The translations under genes and the position numbers were made by a program. Shown piece after piece: positions 9,728 through 18,125 of a stretch of DNA of 64,000 bases. This DNA comes from Sphingopyxis sp. DBS4. Lineage in GTDB: Bacteria; Pseudomonadota; Alphaproteobacteria; Sphingomonadales; Sphingomonadaceae. The DNA lies in assembly GCF_024628865.1 (NCBI RefSeq), contig NZ_CP102384.1, forward strand, positions 1,437,001 through 1,501,000. The letters are read 5' to 3'. How positions within the stretch are numbered: position 1 is the first letter of the stretch; every line of letters begins with the position of its first letter. The notes beneath the pieces are model-generated. The model saw only the letters and a program-made list of their open reading frames with translations, had not been told where the DNA came from and searched no databases.

Positions 9728-10500
9728 TGGAGGAACTGCCGCTCGCCTTTGAACTGGCACCGGCGGCAGCGGCCGAGCGCGAGGACGCGCTGCAACTCAA
9801 TCTCGATAGCTGGGAAGGCCCGCTCGACCTGCTGTTGACGCTCGCGCGCGGGCAAAAGGTCGACCTCCGGCAGATTTCCATCCTCCAGCTTGTCGAACAA
9901 TATCTCGCCTTCATCGCCGAAATGCGCGCCAAGCTGGAGGTCGCGGCCGATTATCTGGTGATGGCGGCGTGGCTCGCCTATCTGAAATCGGCGCTGCTGC
10001 TGCCCAAGGACCCGCTGGAGGAGCCGTCGCCCGACGAGCTGGCGTTGCGGCTGCAATTGCGGCTCCAGCGCCTTGCCGCGATGCGCGAGGCGGCGGCACG
10101 GCTGCTCGCGCGCGATCGCATCGGCCGCGACGTCTTTCTGCGCGCGAAGCCGGAAGGGCTGCACGACGTCAGGGTGCGGCGCTGGGATGCGAGCCTTTAC
10201 GACCTGCTGGCGGCCTATGGTCAGGTCAAGCTGCGCACCGAGCCCGTCGTCCACATGGTTGCGCGGCGCCCGGTGATCACGCTCGACGCGGCGCTCCAGC
10301 ATCTCGAACGGATGATCGGGATCAAGGTCGACTGGGCCGAACTGTCCGATTTCCTGCCGTCCGACTATCAGGGGCCGCTGCGCCGCTCGGCAATCGCGTC
10401 GAGCTTCGTCGCCGCGCTTGAGCTGGCGCGGCAGGGGCGGGTCGACCTCAAGCAGGACGGCGCGTTTGAACCGCTTTATCTGAAGGCAGCGGCAATATGA
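9727..10500 (+). CDS. scpA: Segregation and condensation protein A
   Basis: Kleisin subunit (257 aa) of the bacterial SMC-ScpAB condensin. The conserved N-terminal block 'LDSWEGPLDLLLTLARG' is followed by 'VEQYLAFIAEM' and 'AAWLAYLKSALLLP', which pack on the Smc neck. A C-terminal winged-helix region ('QGRVDLKQDGAFEPLYL') completes it. It overlaps nagZ by one base and scpB by four, so scpA and scpB should be made together. Confidence 0.95.
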   Translation: MEELPLAFELAPAAAAEREDALQLNLDSWEGPLDLLLTLARGQKVDLRQISILQLVEQYLAFIAEMRAKLEVAADYLVMAAWLAYLKSALLLPKDPLEEPSPDELALRLQLRLQRLAAMREAAARLLARDRIGRDVFLRAKPEGLHDVRVRRWDASLYDLLAAYGQVKLRTEPVVHMVARRPVITLDAALQHLERMIGIKVDWAELSDFLPSDYQGPLRRSAIASSFVAALELARQGRVDLKQDGAFEPLYLKAAAI

Positions 10501-11090
10501 TCGACGATCTGGAACGCGCGATAGAAGCGATGCTGTTCGCGAGCGACGAACCGCTCGATGCGCGGCAGGTCGCGGGACGTCTGGGCGATGAGATGACGCC
10601 GGGCGAGGTGCGTGCGATCATCTTGGCGATCGCCGAGCGTCATAAGGGCAGCGGCATCGAACTGGTCGAGCGCGGCGGGCATTGGCATTTTCAGACCCCC
10701 GCCGACCTTGCGCACCTGCTGCGCCGCGAGCGCGACGATCCGCGCAAATTGTCGCGCGCGGCGGCCGAGGTGCTGGCGATCGTCGCCTATCATGAGCCCG
10801 TCAGCCGCGCGGAGATCGAGGCAATCCGCGGCGTCCAGACCTCGAAGGGGACGCTCGACGTGCTGATGGAGGCCGAATGGATCGCGCCCGCCGGACGGCG
10901 CGAGGTGCCGGGGCGGCCGCTGATTTACAAGACCACCGACGCCTTTTTGCAGCATTTCGGGCTCGCGAGCCGCAAGGATCTGCCGGGAATCGAGGATTTG
11001 CGTGCTGCGGGGCTGCTCGACCCGGTCGACCTCGCTTTCGAGGAAGCGATGGGCGAGCTGGACCTAGTAAAAGACGGCGAGGACGCCTAG
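10497..11090 (+). CDS. scpB: Segregation and condensation protein B
   Basis: ScpB, 197 aa, the kite subunit that dimerises on ScpA in the SMC complex. Two winged-helix domains are recognisable: 'AMLFASDEPLDARQVA' in the first, and 'LAIVAYHEPVSRAEIEAIRG' with 'GRPLIYKTTDAFLQHFGL' in the second. The start overlaps the scpA stop as ATGA. It is followed 25 bases later by tatA. Confidence 0.95.
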   Translation: MIDDLERAIEAMLFASDEPLDARQVAGRLGDEMTPGEVRAIILAIAERHKGSGIELVERGGHWHFQTPADLAHLLRRERDDPRKLSRAAAEVLAIVAYHEPVSRAEIEAIRGVQTSKGTLDVLMEAEWIAPAGRREVPGRPLIYKTTDAFLQHFGLASRKDLPGIEDLRAAGLLDPVDLAFEEAMGELDLVKDGEDA

Positions 11091-11115
11091 ATAGCGGCCT
11101 CAAGGAGATTGGAAG

Positions 11116-11343
11116 ATGGGTAGCTTCAGCATCTGGCACTGGCTCGTGGTCGGGATTCTCGTCCTACTGCTGTTCGGCAAGGGTCGTTTTTCCGATATGA
11201 TGGGCGACGTCGCCAAGGGCATCAAGAGCTTCAAGAAGGGCATGGCCGACGACGACGCGCCGCCGCCCGCGCCGCGCCAGATCGAAGGCCAGCGCTCGCC
11301 CGAAGCGACCCCGACGCCGACGGCTGAAACCGAAATCCGCTAA
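11116..11343 (+). CDS. tatA: Twin-arginine translocase subunit TatA
   Basis: A 75-aa TatA: a short periplasmic N terminus, one membrane helix ('[19 protein letters not shown]'), then an amphipathic helix ('[16 protein letters not shown]') with the invariant FGKG hinge and a polar tail. TatA oligomers form the transport element for folded proteins. AAGGAG sits at good spacing before the ATG. It is the first of the tatABC genes. Confidence 0.96.
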   Translation: MGSFSIWHWLVVGILVLLLFGKGRFSDMMGDVAKGIKSFKKGMADDDAPPPAPRQIEGQRSPEATPTPTAETEIR

Positions 11344-11378
11344 CCGCGCAATTTCGCCTGCGGGGGAAGCTCTAGTTC

Positions 11379-11747
11379 ATGTTCGACGTCGCGCCGACCG
11401 AGTTGCTGCTCGTCATCGTGGTGGCCCTGGTCGTCATCGGCCCCAAGGATCTGCCCAAGGCGATGCGTTTTGTCGGCAAATGGGTCGGCAAGGCGCGCGG
11501 CATGGCGCGCCATTTCCGCGCCGGGCTCGACACGATGATGCGTGAGGCTGAGCTCGAGGAACTCGAAAAGCAGTGGCGCGAGCAGAATGACGCGATCATG
11601 CGCGAGTTTCCGCGCATCGACGATGTCGCCGCCGGGACCCCGCCGATCCTGCCCGCCGAAGCGCCGGCCGAAACGTCCGGGCCCGAAGAGGCGGAAGCCA
11701 AGCCCGAGACGCACGACGTGCCGCCGCCGGGCGGGCCGCTGCCATGA
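11379..11747 (+). CDS. tatB: Twin-arginine translocase subunit TatB
   Basis: TatB, 122 aa, the partner of TatC in the receptor complex for twin-arginine signal peptides. The N terminus 'MFDVAPTELLLVIVVALVVIGP' has the TatB-specific Glu8 in the membrane helix and the Gly-Pro hinge. A long amphipathic helix and an acidic, Pro-rich tail follow. The stop overlaps the tatC start by 4 bases. Confidence 0.95.
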   Translation: MFDVAPTELLLVIVVALVVIGPKDLPKAMRFVGKWVGKARGMARHFRAGLDTMMREAELEELEKQWREQNDAIMREFPRIDDVAAGTPPILPAEAPAETSGPEEAEAKPETHDVPPPGGPLP

Positions 11748-12562
11748 CCGTCGAGACTCCCGTCGAAACCTCCGTCACCGCCGATGAGGATGGCGCCGGC
11801 GGCAAGATGCCGTTGCTCGACCATCTGATCGAGTTGCGCTCGCGTCTGCTGAAGTCGCTGCTCGCGGTCGGCCTGGCCTTTGGGGTGTGCCTTTATTACG
11901 CGCGGCCGATTTTCGGCATCCTCGTCCATCCGCTGGTGGTCGCGGGGCAGGGGAAGCTGATCTATACCCAGTTGTTCGAGGCGTTTTTCGTCGAGATTAA
12001 GGTCGCGTTGTTCGCGGCGACGATGATCGCCTTTCCGGTGATCGCGAACCAACTCTGGAAATTCGTCGCGCCCGGCCTTTACCGCAAGGAAAAGCGTGCC
12101 TTGCTGCCGTTCCTGTTCGCGACGCCGGTGCTGTTCGCGATCGGCGCCTGCTTCGCCTATTTCGTCACCATCCCGATCGCGCTCAAATTCCTGCTCGGAT
12201 ATCAGGGGAATGTCGGCGGCGTGACGCAGGAAGCGCTGCCTTCGGTCGGCAATTATCTGAGCTTCGTGATGCAGTTCATCCTGGCGTTCGGCATCGCTTT
12301 CCTGCTGCCGATCCTGCTGATGCTGATCGAGCGGGCGGGGCTGGTGACGCGCGCGCAACTGATTTCGGCGCGGCGTTACATGATCGTCGCCGCCTTTGCG
12401 GTCGCGGCGGTGTTCACGCCGCCCGACATCCTCAGCCAGCTGCTGCTCGCGATCCCGCTGGTCTTTCTCTACGAACTGTCGATCTTCGCGATCTGGTTCA
12501 CCCAGCGCAAACGCAAGACAGGCGCCGAAGCGGCGCCTGTCGAGCCTCTCGAAGAGGCCTAG
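11744..12562 (+). CDS. tatC: Twin-arginine translocase subunit TatC
   Basis: TatC, 272 aa, the six-helix membrane receptor that binds Tat signal peptides. Visible family blocks are 'PLLDHLIELRSRLLKSLLA' at the cytoplasmic N terminus, 'FPVIANQLWKFVAPGLYRKEKR' split around the first loop, 'PSVGNYLSFV' and 'FTPPDILSQ'. The last 30 codons contain a perfect 11-bp inverted repeat and a second hairpin, listed separately. An entericidin-like gene lies tail-to-tail 21 bases beyond the stop. Confidence 0.96.
   Translation: MTVETPVETSVTADEDGAGGKMPLLDHLIELRSRLLKSLLAVGLAFGVCLYYARPIFGILVHPLVVAGQGKLIYTQLFEAFFVEIKVALFAATMIAFPVIANQLWKFVAPGLYRKEKRALLPFLFATPVLFAIGACFAYFVTIPIALKFLLGYQGNVGGVTQEALPSVGNYLSFVMQFILAFGIAFLLPILLMLIERAGLVTRAQLISARRYMIVAAFAVAAVFTPPDILSQLLLAIPLVFLYELSIFAIWFTQRKRKTGAEAAPVEPLEEA
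12517..12558 (+). other. Two tandem hairpins in the 3' end of tatC
   Basis: A perfect 11-bp inverted repeat (12517-12527 with 12531-12541, 3-base loop) is followed by a 6-bp hairpin (12544-12549 with 12553-12558). Both lie inside the last codons of tatC and stop just before its TAG. No T-run follows. They may protect the 3' end of the operon mRNA or end it with Rho; this is inference from pairing. Confidence 0.45.
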
Positions 12563-12583
12563 GGGTAAGTCAGCACCCGCCGA

Positions 12584-12712
12584 TCAGTGAATGGCGTCGT
12601 CGCCGGCCTGTCCGACCGACTCGATATCGCGGCCGACGCCTTTCACCGTGTTGCAGCCAGCGACCAGAAAGCTGGCTAGCAGGGTGAGAAGGATTACACG
12701 GACACTCGTCAT
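12584..12712 (-). CDS. Entericidin-like small lipoprotein
   Basis: A 42-residue lipoprotein gene. The product starts 'MTSVRVILLTLLASFLVAGC', with lipobox LVAGC and lipidated Cys20, and the short mature part contains 'NTVKGVGRDIESVG', typical of the EcnA/EcnB entericidin family. AGAGGTG lies 5 bases upstream of the ATG. In enterics EcnA/EcnB form an antidote/toxin pair; only one gene is seen here and most alphaproteobacterial members are uncharacterised. It is tail-to-tail with tatC. The bases upstream to 12940 hold its promoter region. Confidence 0.85.
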   Translation of the reverse strand: MTSVRVILLTLLASFLVAGCNTVKGVGRDIESVGQAGDDAIH

Positions 12713-12903
12713 TGGATCACCTCTTGCGGGTCATGTCTTGAGCGCAAAATGGCCCGGCACGCGTTCGAGGGGGGGGAGGGAATGCGGGCCGGGCCAATGT
12801 TGCTGAGCAGCGCTGCGGGGGGGGCGATGCCGCTGCTCGAAAAGGAAACGACCGGCGCGGCGAATAAGTTCCCGAAAAAAATTGCAGCGATGAAAAATTT
12901 TTT

Positions 12904-12921
12904 GCGATTCTTTTGAATCGC
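12904..12921 (-). other. AT-rich hairpin downstream of mgtE
   Basis: GCGATTC and GAATCGC form a 7-bp stem with a TTTT loop, 20 bases beyond the mgtE stop. Read on the minus strand, the stem is followed by six A then five T, not a clean T-run. It may be a weak terminator of mgtE, or part of the promoter area of the entericidin gene. Confidence 0.35.
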
Positions 12922-12940
12922 TTGGATTCCAATGCTTTGA

Positions 12941-14416
12941 TCAGTTCATCGCGGTCAGGCCGCTGAGCACTGCGAGCCCGAGGAACGAGAAAAAGCCCAT
13001 GATGTCGGTCAGCGTCGTCACGAAAACCGCCGACGAAACGGCGGGGTCGACGTCGAGCCGGTCGAGCGTCACCGGAACCAGGATGCCGGCGAGCCCCGCG
13101 ACGAGATTGTTGATCAGCATCGCCGATGCAATGACGACACCGAGCAGCGGGTTGCCGAAGATCAGCGCGGTGCCGGTGCCGATCAGCACGCCGAGCGACA
13201 AGCCGTTCACCGTCGCGATGCGGAGCTCGCGGAAAATCATGCGCAACGTGTTCGACGCGGTGAGCTGATTGGTCGCGATCGCGCGCACGGTGACCGCCAG
13301 CGTCTGCGTTCCCGCATTGCCGCCCATGCCCGATACGATCGGCATCAGCACCGCGAGCAGCGCGAATTTGGCGATCGCGCCCTCGAAAAAGCCGACCACC
13401 GACGCCGCGAGCATCGCGGTGCCCAGATTGACGACCAGCCAGCTCAGCCGCGTACGGATCGTCATCACGATCGGTTCGTTGATGTCGCCGTCGCCCGCGC
13501 CCGACAGGCGCAAAATATCCTCGCCCGCCTCTTCCTGAATGATGTGGACGACGTCGTCGACGGTGATCATGCCGACCAGACGCCCGGCCTTGTCGACGAC
13601 CGCGGCCGAGATCAGCGCATATTTCTGGAAGCGCAGCGCGACCTCTTCCTGGTCCATGTCGACCGGGATCAGCGTCTGCTCGCGCTTCATCAGATCGCTG
13701 ATCGCGATGGTGCGCGGCGCGCGCAATATCCAGCTGAGCTGGCAGGTGCCGACCGGGCGGTGCATCGGATCGACAACGAAGATTTCCCAGAAATCGGTGG
13801 CGAGATCGACATCCTCGCGGAGGCGGTCGATGACGTCGCCGACGGTCACATGCTCGGGCACCGCGACATATTCGCGCTGCATCAGACGCCCGGCGGTCTC
13901 CTCGGGATAGGAGAGGGCGTCCTCGATCGCGGCGCGATCCTCGGGCTCCATCGCCTGGAGAACGGCCTGCTGCTCGTCCTCCTCCATATCCTCGATGATC
14001 GCGACCGCGTCGTCGGTATCGAGTTCGGACGCGATTTCGGCCACTTGCTCGGGCGCGAGCAGGTCGATCAGCCGCTCGCGCACATGGTCGTTCATTTCCG
14101 CGAGCACGTCGGGCGAAACCATGTCGCCGAGCACATGTGCGAGGAGCGGGCGGTCTTCGTCGGAGACGAGCTCGAACAGGTCGGCGATGTCGGCGGGGTG
14201 GAGGCGGCCGACGCGTTCGCGCGCCGCCTCGACCTCGCCGGCTTCGGCGAGGTCGATCACGTCGCGAACGAAAGCGGGTTTCAGCCGGTCATCCTCGTCG
14301 AGTTCGGTTTCGGCCTCGCGCTGCGCCGGATCGCGGTCGATCTCGCGATCGTCGGTGATGGTTGCGTGATCGACTGACACATCGTCGGGCGGCAGGGATT
14401 CTTCGCGTTTGTCCAT
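12941..14416 (-). CDS. mgtE: Magnesium transporter MgtE
   Basis: MgtE-type Mg2+ channel/transporter of 491 aa. It has an acidic N domain of helical repeats ('LHPADIADLFELV', 'LAPEQVAEIASEL', 'YPEETAGRLM'), two CBS domains ('MITVDDVVHI' near the end of the second) and five C-terminal membrane helices. The pore-lining block 'VSGMGGNAGTQTLAVTVRAI' is present. The cytoplasmic N and CBS domains sense internal Mg2+ in characterised members. I start at the ATG at 14416 ('MDKREESLPP'), with GGGAGGA upstream; 26 more in-frame codons upstream look non-coding. No M-box riboswitch is visible before it. Confidence 0.93.
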   Translation of the reverse strand: MDKREESLPPDDVSVDHATITDDREIDRDPAQREAETELDEDDRLKPAFVRDVIDLAEAGEVEAARERVGRLHPADIADLFELVSDEDRPLLAHVLGDMVSPDVLAEMNDHVRERLIDLLAPEQVAEIASELDTDDAVAIIEDMEEDEQQAVLQAMEPEDRAAIEDALSYPEETAGRLMQREYVAVPEHVTVGDVIDRLREDVDLATDFWEIFVVDPMHRPVGTCQLSWILRAPRTIAISDLMKREQTLIPVDMDQEEVALRFQKYALISAAVVDKAGRLVGMITVDDVVHIIQEEAGEDILRLSGAGDGDINEPIVMTIRTRLSWLVVNLGTAMLAASVVGFFEGAIAKFALLAVLMPIVSGMGGNAGTQTLAVTVRAIATNQLTASNTLRMIFRELRIATVNGLSLGVLIGTGTALIFGNPLLGVVIASAMLINNLVAGLAGILVPVTLDRLDVDPAVSSAVFVTTLTDIMGFFSFLGLAVLSGLTAMN

Positions 14417-14606
14417 CGCGCGGTCCTCCCTGGAATATGCGGCGTGTGATGTGGCTTCCGGCCTTCCCCTAGTCCCGCCGCCGCATGATGGCAACGCCGC
14501 CGCGACGCTTTTTGCGCAATTAGGGCGTGGCTTTGCCGCGCGGCGCGGCTATGGCGCTCGCATATCCCTCAGGCCTTTCCCAAGACCTTCCAACCAGGAG
14601 TTCCTC

Positions 14607-15056
14607 ATGTCCGACCAGACGCTCACCCTTTCGCTGTCGACCGGCGATGTCGTCATCCGCCTGCGCCCCGACCTTGCGCCGCAGCATGTCGAGCGCATCA
14701 CGACGCTCGCCAAGGAAGGCTTTTACGACGGTGTCGTCTTTCATCGCGTGATTCCCGGCTTCATGGCGCAGGGCGGCGACCCGACGGGCACCGGCATGGG
14801 CGGCAGCAAGCTTCCCGACCTGCCGCAGGAGTTCAACGCCGAGCCGCACGTCCGCGGCGTCTGCTCGATGGCCCGCGCACAGAACCCGAACAGCGCGAAC
14901 AGCCAGTTCTTCATCTGCTTCGAGGACGCGCGCTTCCTCGACAATCAATATACCGTCTGGGGCGAAGTGATCGAAGGCATGGAAAATGTCGACGCGCTGC
15001 CCAAGGGCGAGCCGCCGCGCGAGCCGGGGAAGATCGTCAAGGCGACGGTGGCGTAA
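14607..15056 (+). CDS. Peptidyl-prolyl cis-trans isomerase, cyclophilin type
   Basis: A 149-aa bacterial cyclophilin without a signal peptide, so probably cytoplasmic (PpiB-like). Motifs include 'GVVFHRVIPGFMAQGGDPTGTG' split around the catalytic Arg, 'GVCSMARAQNPNSANSQFFI' with the Gln-Phe-Phe core, and 'NQYTVWGEVIEGM'. AGGAG lies 6 bases before the ATG at 14607. An in-frame start at 14409 would add a long unconserved leader and is rejected. Confidence 0.93.
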   Translation: MSDQTLTLSLSTGDVVIRLRPDLAPQHVERITTLAKEGFYDGVVFHRVIPGFMAQGGDPTGTGMGGSKLPDLPQEFNAEPHVRGVCSMARAQNPNSANSQFFICFEDARFLDNQYTVWGEVIEGMENVDALPKGEPPREPGKIVKATVA

Positions 15057-15069
15057 ACAAAAATAGCCG

Positions 15070-15152
15070 TGCTCCCGCGAAGGTGGGAGCCCATCTCCGG
15101 CCGGTTCCATCTTGCACCGACCGGAGATGGGTCCCCGCCTTCGCGGGGACAC
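15070..15152. repeat. Intergenic nested inverted repeat (family A variant)
   Basis: Two arms, each carrying its own hairpin ('GCTCCCGCGAAGGTGGGAGC' on the left, GTCCCCGCCTTCGCGGGGAC on the right), flank a central palindrome around CCATCTCCGG / CCGGAGATGG. It occupies the whole gap between the convergent cyclophilin and nitronate monooxygenase genes. It resembles the elements at 33623, 41283, 50363 and 53434. It may also act as a bidirectional terminator. Confidence 0.75.
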
Positions 15153-15179
15153 GCAAATATTTTATGAAGCCGGCTGGGA

Positions 15180-16316
15180 TCATTCCCCCACGAACCCGTT
15201 CAGCCGCTCGCAGGCGCTGATCCAGTCCTCCTTGAACGCCTGGACGACCTGCCCGGCGCCCATCGCCTCGTTCATCAGCCCGACGCCCTGGCCGACCCAG
15301 TAAGTTGCGAGCGCTCTCGCGCCTTCGTGGCCGCCCTCGGACAATTTGTCGACTTTGCGCAGCGCCGGTTCGCTGACCAGCGATTGCAGCGGCATGGGGA
15401 GCGGTTTGGGCGCGCCCTCGGCTTCCCAGGCGTCGGTCCACGGCGAGCGGAGCTGGCGTGAGGGTTTGCCGGTGCGGCTCTTCGAGCGCACGGTGTCGCG
15501 GGCCGAAGCTGCGAGCATCTTTTCCTTCACGACGGGATTGGTCTCCGCCTCGGCCGTGGTCAGCCAGACCGATCCGGTCCAGGCGCCGTGCGCGCCCATC
15601 GCCATCGCCGCCGCCATCTGGCGCCCGGTGACGATGCCGCCCGCGGCGAGGATCGGCGTCGTCGCGCCGACCGCCTCGACCGCCGCCGCGACTTCGGGCA
15701 CCAGCACCATCGTCGCGACCTCGCCGCAATGACCGCCGGCCTCGCCGCCCGCGACGACGAGGATATCGACCCCCGCGCGGACCTGTGCCAGCGCATGGTC
15801 GCGCGTGCCGACGAGCGCGGCGACGGGCACTTTGTGGCGCTTGCCGAGTTCGAGCATCAGCGGCGGCGGCACGCCGAGCGCGTTGGCGATCAGCGCGATC
15901 GGGTGGCGGAAGGCGACTTCGAGCAGCCGCGCGGCGCCGTCCTCATGCATATTGTCCCCGAAGCTCTGCCGCGTCTCCATCGCCTCTTCGAGCCCCGCCG
16001 CATCGACGTCGAACTTGCCGAGCAGGTCGGCGGCGAAGCGAAGGTGCGATTCGGGAACCTTGGCGGCGTTGGACGTCGGCGCCTCGCCCTTGCCGGCGAA
16101 GCTGTTGGGGACGATCAGGTCGACGCCATAGGGGCGTCCGCCGATATGCGCGTCGATCCAAGCCAGTTCCTCCTCGAGCCGTTCGGGCGGCAGCGCGGCG
16201 GCGCCGAACACGCCCATGCCCCCCGCCTTCGACACCGCGACGACGACGTCGCGGCAGTGCGAGAAAGCGAGCAGCGGAAATTCGATGCCGAGCATGGCGC
16301 AGATGGGGGATTGCAT
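15180..16316 (-). CDS. Nitronate monooxygenase family protein
   Basis: A 378-aa FMN-dependent TIM-barrel enzyme of the 2-nitropropane dioxygenase / nitronate monooxygenase group. The FMN-binding core reads 'VAGGEAGGHCGEVATM', containing the catalytic-type His, then 'PILAAGGIVTGRQMAAAMAMGAHG' split across the phosphate-binding loop. N-terminal 'LLAFSHCRDVVVAVSKAGGMG' also fits. The natural substrate is unknown; family members remove propionate-3-nitronate or act on related nitroalkanes. The ATG at 16316 has GGAGA upstream, and translation from further upstream would run through a repeat element. Confidence 0.85.
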   Translation of the reverse strand: MQSPICAMLGIEFPLLAFSHCRDVVVAVSKAGGMGVFGAAALPPERLEEELAWIDAHIGGRPYGVDLIVPNSFAGKGEAPTSNAAKVPESHLRFAADLLGKFDVDAAGLEEAMETRQSFGDNMHEDGAARLLEVAFRHPIALIANALGVPPPLMLELGKRHKVPVAALVGTRDHALAQVRAGVDILVVAGGEAGGHCGEVATMVLVPEVAAAVEAVGATTPILAAGGIVTGRQMAAAMAMGAHGAWTGSVWLTTAEAETNPVVKEKMLAASARDTVRSKSRTGKPSRQLRSPWTDAWEAEGAPKPLPMPLQSLVSEPALRKVDKLSEGGHEGARALATYWVGQGVGLMNEAMGAGQVVQAFKEDWISACERLNGFVGE

Positions 16317-16350
16317 GGGGTCTCTCCGATTATGTTGTCGACCTCTCAGG

Positions 16351-16436
16351 CCGTTTGCCCTGAGCTTGTCGAAGGGCCGTCCTTCTCTTCGGGTGTCGAA
16401 GGAAGGACGGTGCTTCGACAAGCTCAGCACGAACGG
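16351..16436. repeat. Intergenic inverted repeat (family D)
   Basis: Left arm 'CCGTTTGCCCTGAGCTTGTC' pairs imperfectly with right arm 'GCTTCGACAAGCTCAGCACG'. An inner pair, GGCCGTCCTTC with GAAGGACGG, closes a second level. It lies between the nitronate monooxygenase and nadC start regions. This is the only copy of its type in the window. Confidence 0.75.
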
Positions 16437-16531
16437 AAGAGGGGGCGTCCCGCTTCGTTCACACCCATGTCAGCGCCAGTTGACGTAAACGTCAAGTTGA
16501 TTTGCGTGGGAAGCCCTCTATCGCTCGCCCT

Positions 16532-17377
16532 ATGAGCGATTTTTCCCTTTCCGGTTTCGACCTAGACGCCTTTGTCCGCAACACCTTGGCCGAGGATCTG
16601 GGGTCGGGCGGCGACATCACCTCGATGGCGACCATCCCCGCCGACGCGCGTTTTTCGGGGGTGATGGACAGCCGCGACGCGATCACCGTCGCGGGCCTGC
16701 CGATCGCCGAAGCCTTTTTCCGTGCGCTCGATCCCGCGATGGAGATCGACATATTGGTCGCCGAGGGCGAACGGGTGGCGGCGGGAAGCGACCTGATGCG
16801 GCTGTCGGGCAACGCCCGCGCGATGCTGACCGCCGAGCGGTCGGCGTTGAACACGGTGCAGCATCTGTCGGGAATCGCGACGATGACGCGGGGCTATGTC
16901 GATGCGCTCGGCGGCACTGCGACTCTGCTCGACACGCGCAAGACGATCCCCGGCCTGCGGGTGCTGGAAAAATATGCGACGCGGATGGGCGGCGCGACCA
17001 ATCATCGCATGGGGCTGTGGGACGCGGCGATGATCAAGGACAATCATGTCGCGGTCGCCGGATCGGTCGAGGAAGCGGTGCGCCGCGCGGTCGCGGCGGG
17101 GATCGAAAACATCATCGTCGAGGTCGACCGCGTCGACCAGGTCGAACCCGCGCTGAAGGCCGGGGCGACGCATCTGCTGCTCGACAATATGGGGCCGGAT
17201 GCCCTGCGCGAGGCAGTTGCGATCGTCGGCGGCCGCGTGCCGACCGAGGCATCGGGAGGCGTGCGGCTCGACACCATCGGCGCGATCGGGGCGACGGGGG
17301 TGACTTATGTCTCGGTGGGGCGGCTGACGCAGTCGGCGCCGGCGGCCGACATCGGGCTCGATTTTGCGCTGGCTTGA
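16532..17377 (+). CDS. nadC: Quinolinate phosphoribosyltransferase (NadC)
   Basis: NadC, 281 aa, converts quinolinate and PRPP to nicotinate mononucleotide in de novo NAD synthesis. Conserved blocks are 'LAEDLGSGGDITS', 'LSGIATMTRGYVDA', 'LDTRKTIPGLRVLEKYA', 'GGATNHRMGLWDAAMIKDNH' and 'EASGGVRLDTI'. I use the ATG at 16532; an in-frame TTG at 16502 is possible but less likely. No nadA or nadB is nearby. Its 3' end overlaps the start of the RNase T2 gene by 14 bases. Confidence 0.95.
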   Translation: MSDFSLSGFDLDAFVRNTLAEDLGSGGDITSMATIPADARFSGVMDSRDAITVAGLPIAEAFFRALDPAMEIDILVAEGERVAAGSDLMRLSGNARAMLTAERSALNTVQHLSGIATMTRGYVDALGGTATLLDTRKTIPGLRVLEKYATRMGGATNHRMGLWDAAMIKDNHVAVAGSVEEAVRRAVAAGIENIIVEVDRVDQVEPALKAGATHLLLDNMGPDALREAVAIVGGRVPTEASGGVRLDTIGAIGATGVTYVSVGRLTQSAPAADIGLDFALA

Positions 17378-18083
17378 TATTGCGCTGGCGCTGCTGCTTG
17401 CGCCCTCTGCCGCGCAGGCCCAATCGCCCGCCTGCGTTGCACCCGACCGCGTTCCCGTCCCGCGCCTCGAACAGCCGCGACGCGGCGAGCCGGTGCGCAA
17501 GGTGCCCGTCGCGGGTTATCTGCTCAGCATGAGCTGGTCGCCGCAGCGCTGTGCGGGGGTGCGGAGCCCGAAGGACGCGCGCGATCGCTTCCAATGTTCG
17601 GGCGAGAACGGCCGGTTCGGTTGGGTGCTGCACGGGCTGTGGCCCGAGGCGGGCGATCCGGGCTATCCGCAATGGTGCCGCCCGGCGAAGATCGTGCCGC
17701 AGCCGGTGCTGAAGAAGCATATGTGCATGACGCCCTCGGCGCAGCTCCTTCAGCATGAATGGGCGAAGCACGGCACCTGCATGAGCCCGCATCCGGCCGC
17801 CTATTTCCGCGCCGCCGAAATCTTGTTCCGCGTGGTGCGTTTTCCCGACATGACGCGGCTGGCGGCAGCGCCGCAGACCGCGGGCAGCGTCCGGCGCGCC
17901 TTCGCGGCGGTCAATCCGGGGGTGAAGGAGACGATGATCGCGGTCGCGGCCGACCGCGACGGCTGGCTCGACGAGGTGCGCCTGTGCCTCGGCCCGCGGA
18001 TGAAGCCGCAGCAATGCCGGTCGTTCCAGAAAGGACTGGCCGACCACCGTAGCGTGCGCGTGCGGCCGATGCCGCGCGATTAA
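17364..18083 (+). CDS. Secreted ribonuclease T2 family protein
   Basis: A 239-aa RNase T2/RNase I-like enzyme. A signal peptide ends near 'SAAQA-Q' (residues 1-19), placing it in the periplasm. Both active-site segments are intact: CAS I 'FGWVLHGLWPE' (His90) and CAS II 'HEWAKHGTC' (His131, Glu132, His136). Six or more cysteines could form disulphides. The only start that keeps the signal peptide is a TTG at 17364, inside the end of nadC, so translation is probably coupled. The likely job is RNA scavenging in the periplasm. Confidence 0.88.
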   Translation: MRWLDIALALLLAPSAAQAQSPACVAPDRVPVPRLEQPRRGEPVRKVPVAGYLLSMSWSPQRCAGVRSPKDARDRFQCSGENGRFGWVLHGLWPEAGDPGYPQWCRPAKIVPQPVLKKHMCMTPSAQLLQHEWAKHGTCMSPHPAAYFRAAEILFRVVRFPDMTRLAAAPQTAGSVRRAFAAVNPGVKETMIAVAADRDGWLDEVRLCLGPRMKPQQCRSFQKGLADHRSVRVRPMPRD

Positions 18084-18125
18084 ACAAATCGCGCGCTTTC
18101 GTCCCGCGCCGGGACAGGGGCGGCG

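Noticed and set aside
14417..14606. Possible M-box Mg2+ riboswitch before mgtE
   Set aside because: The spacer to the divergent cyclophilin is too short once both promoters are allowed, and I see none of the long-range pairing of an M-box.
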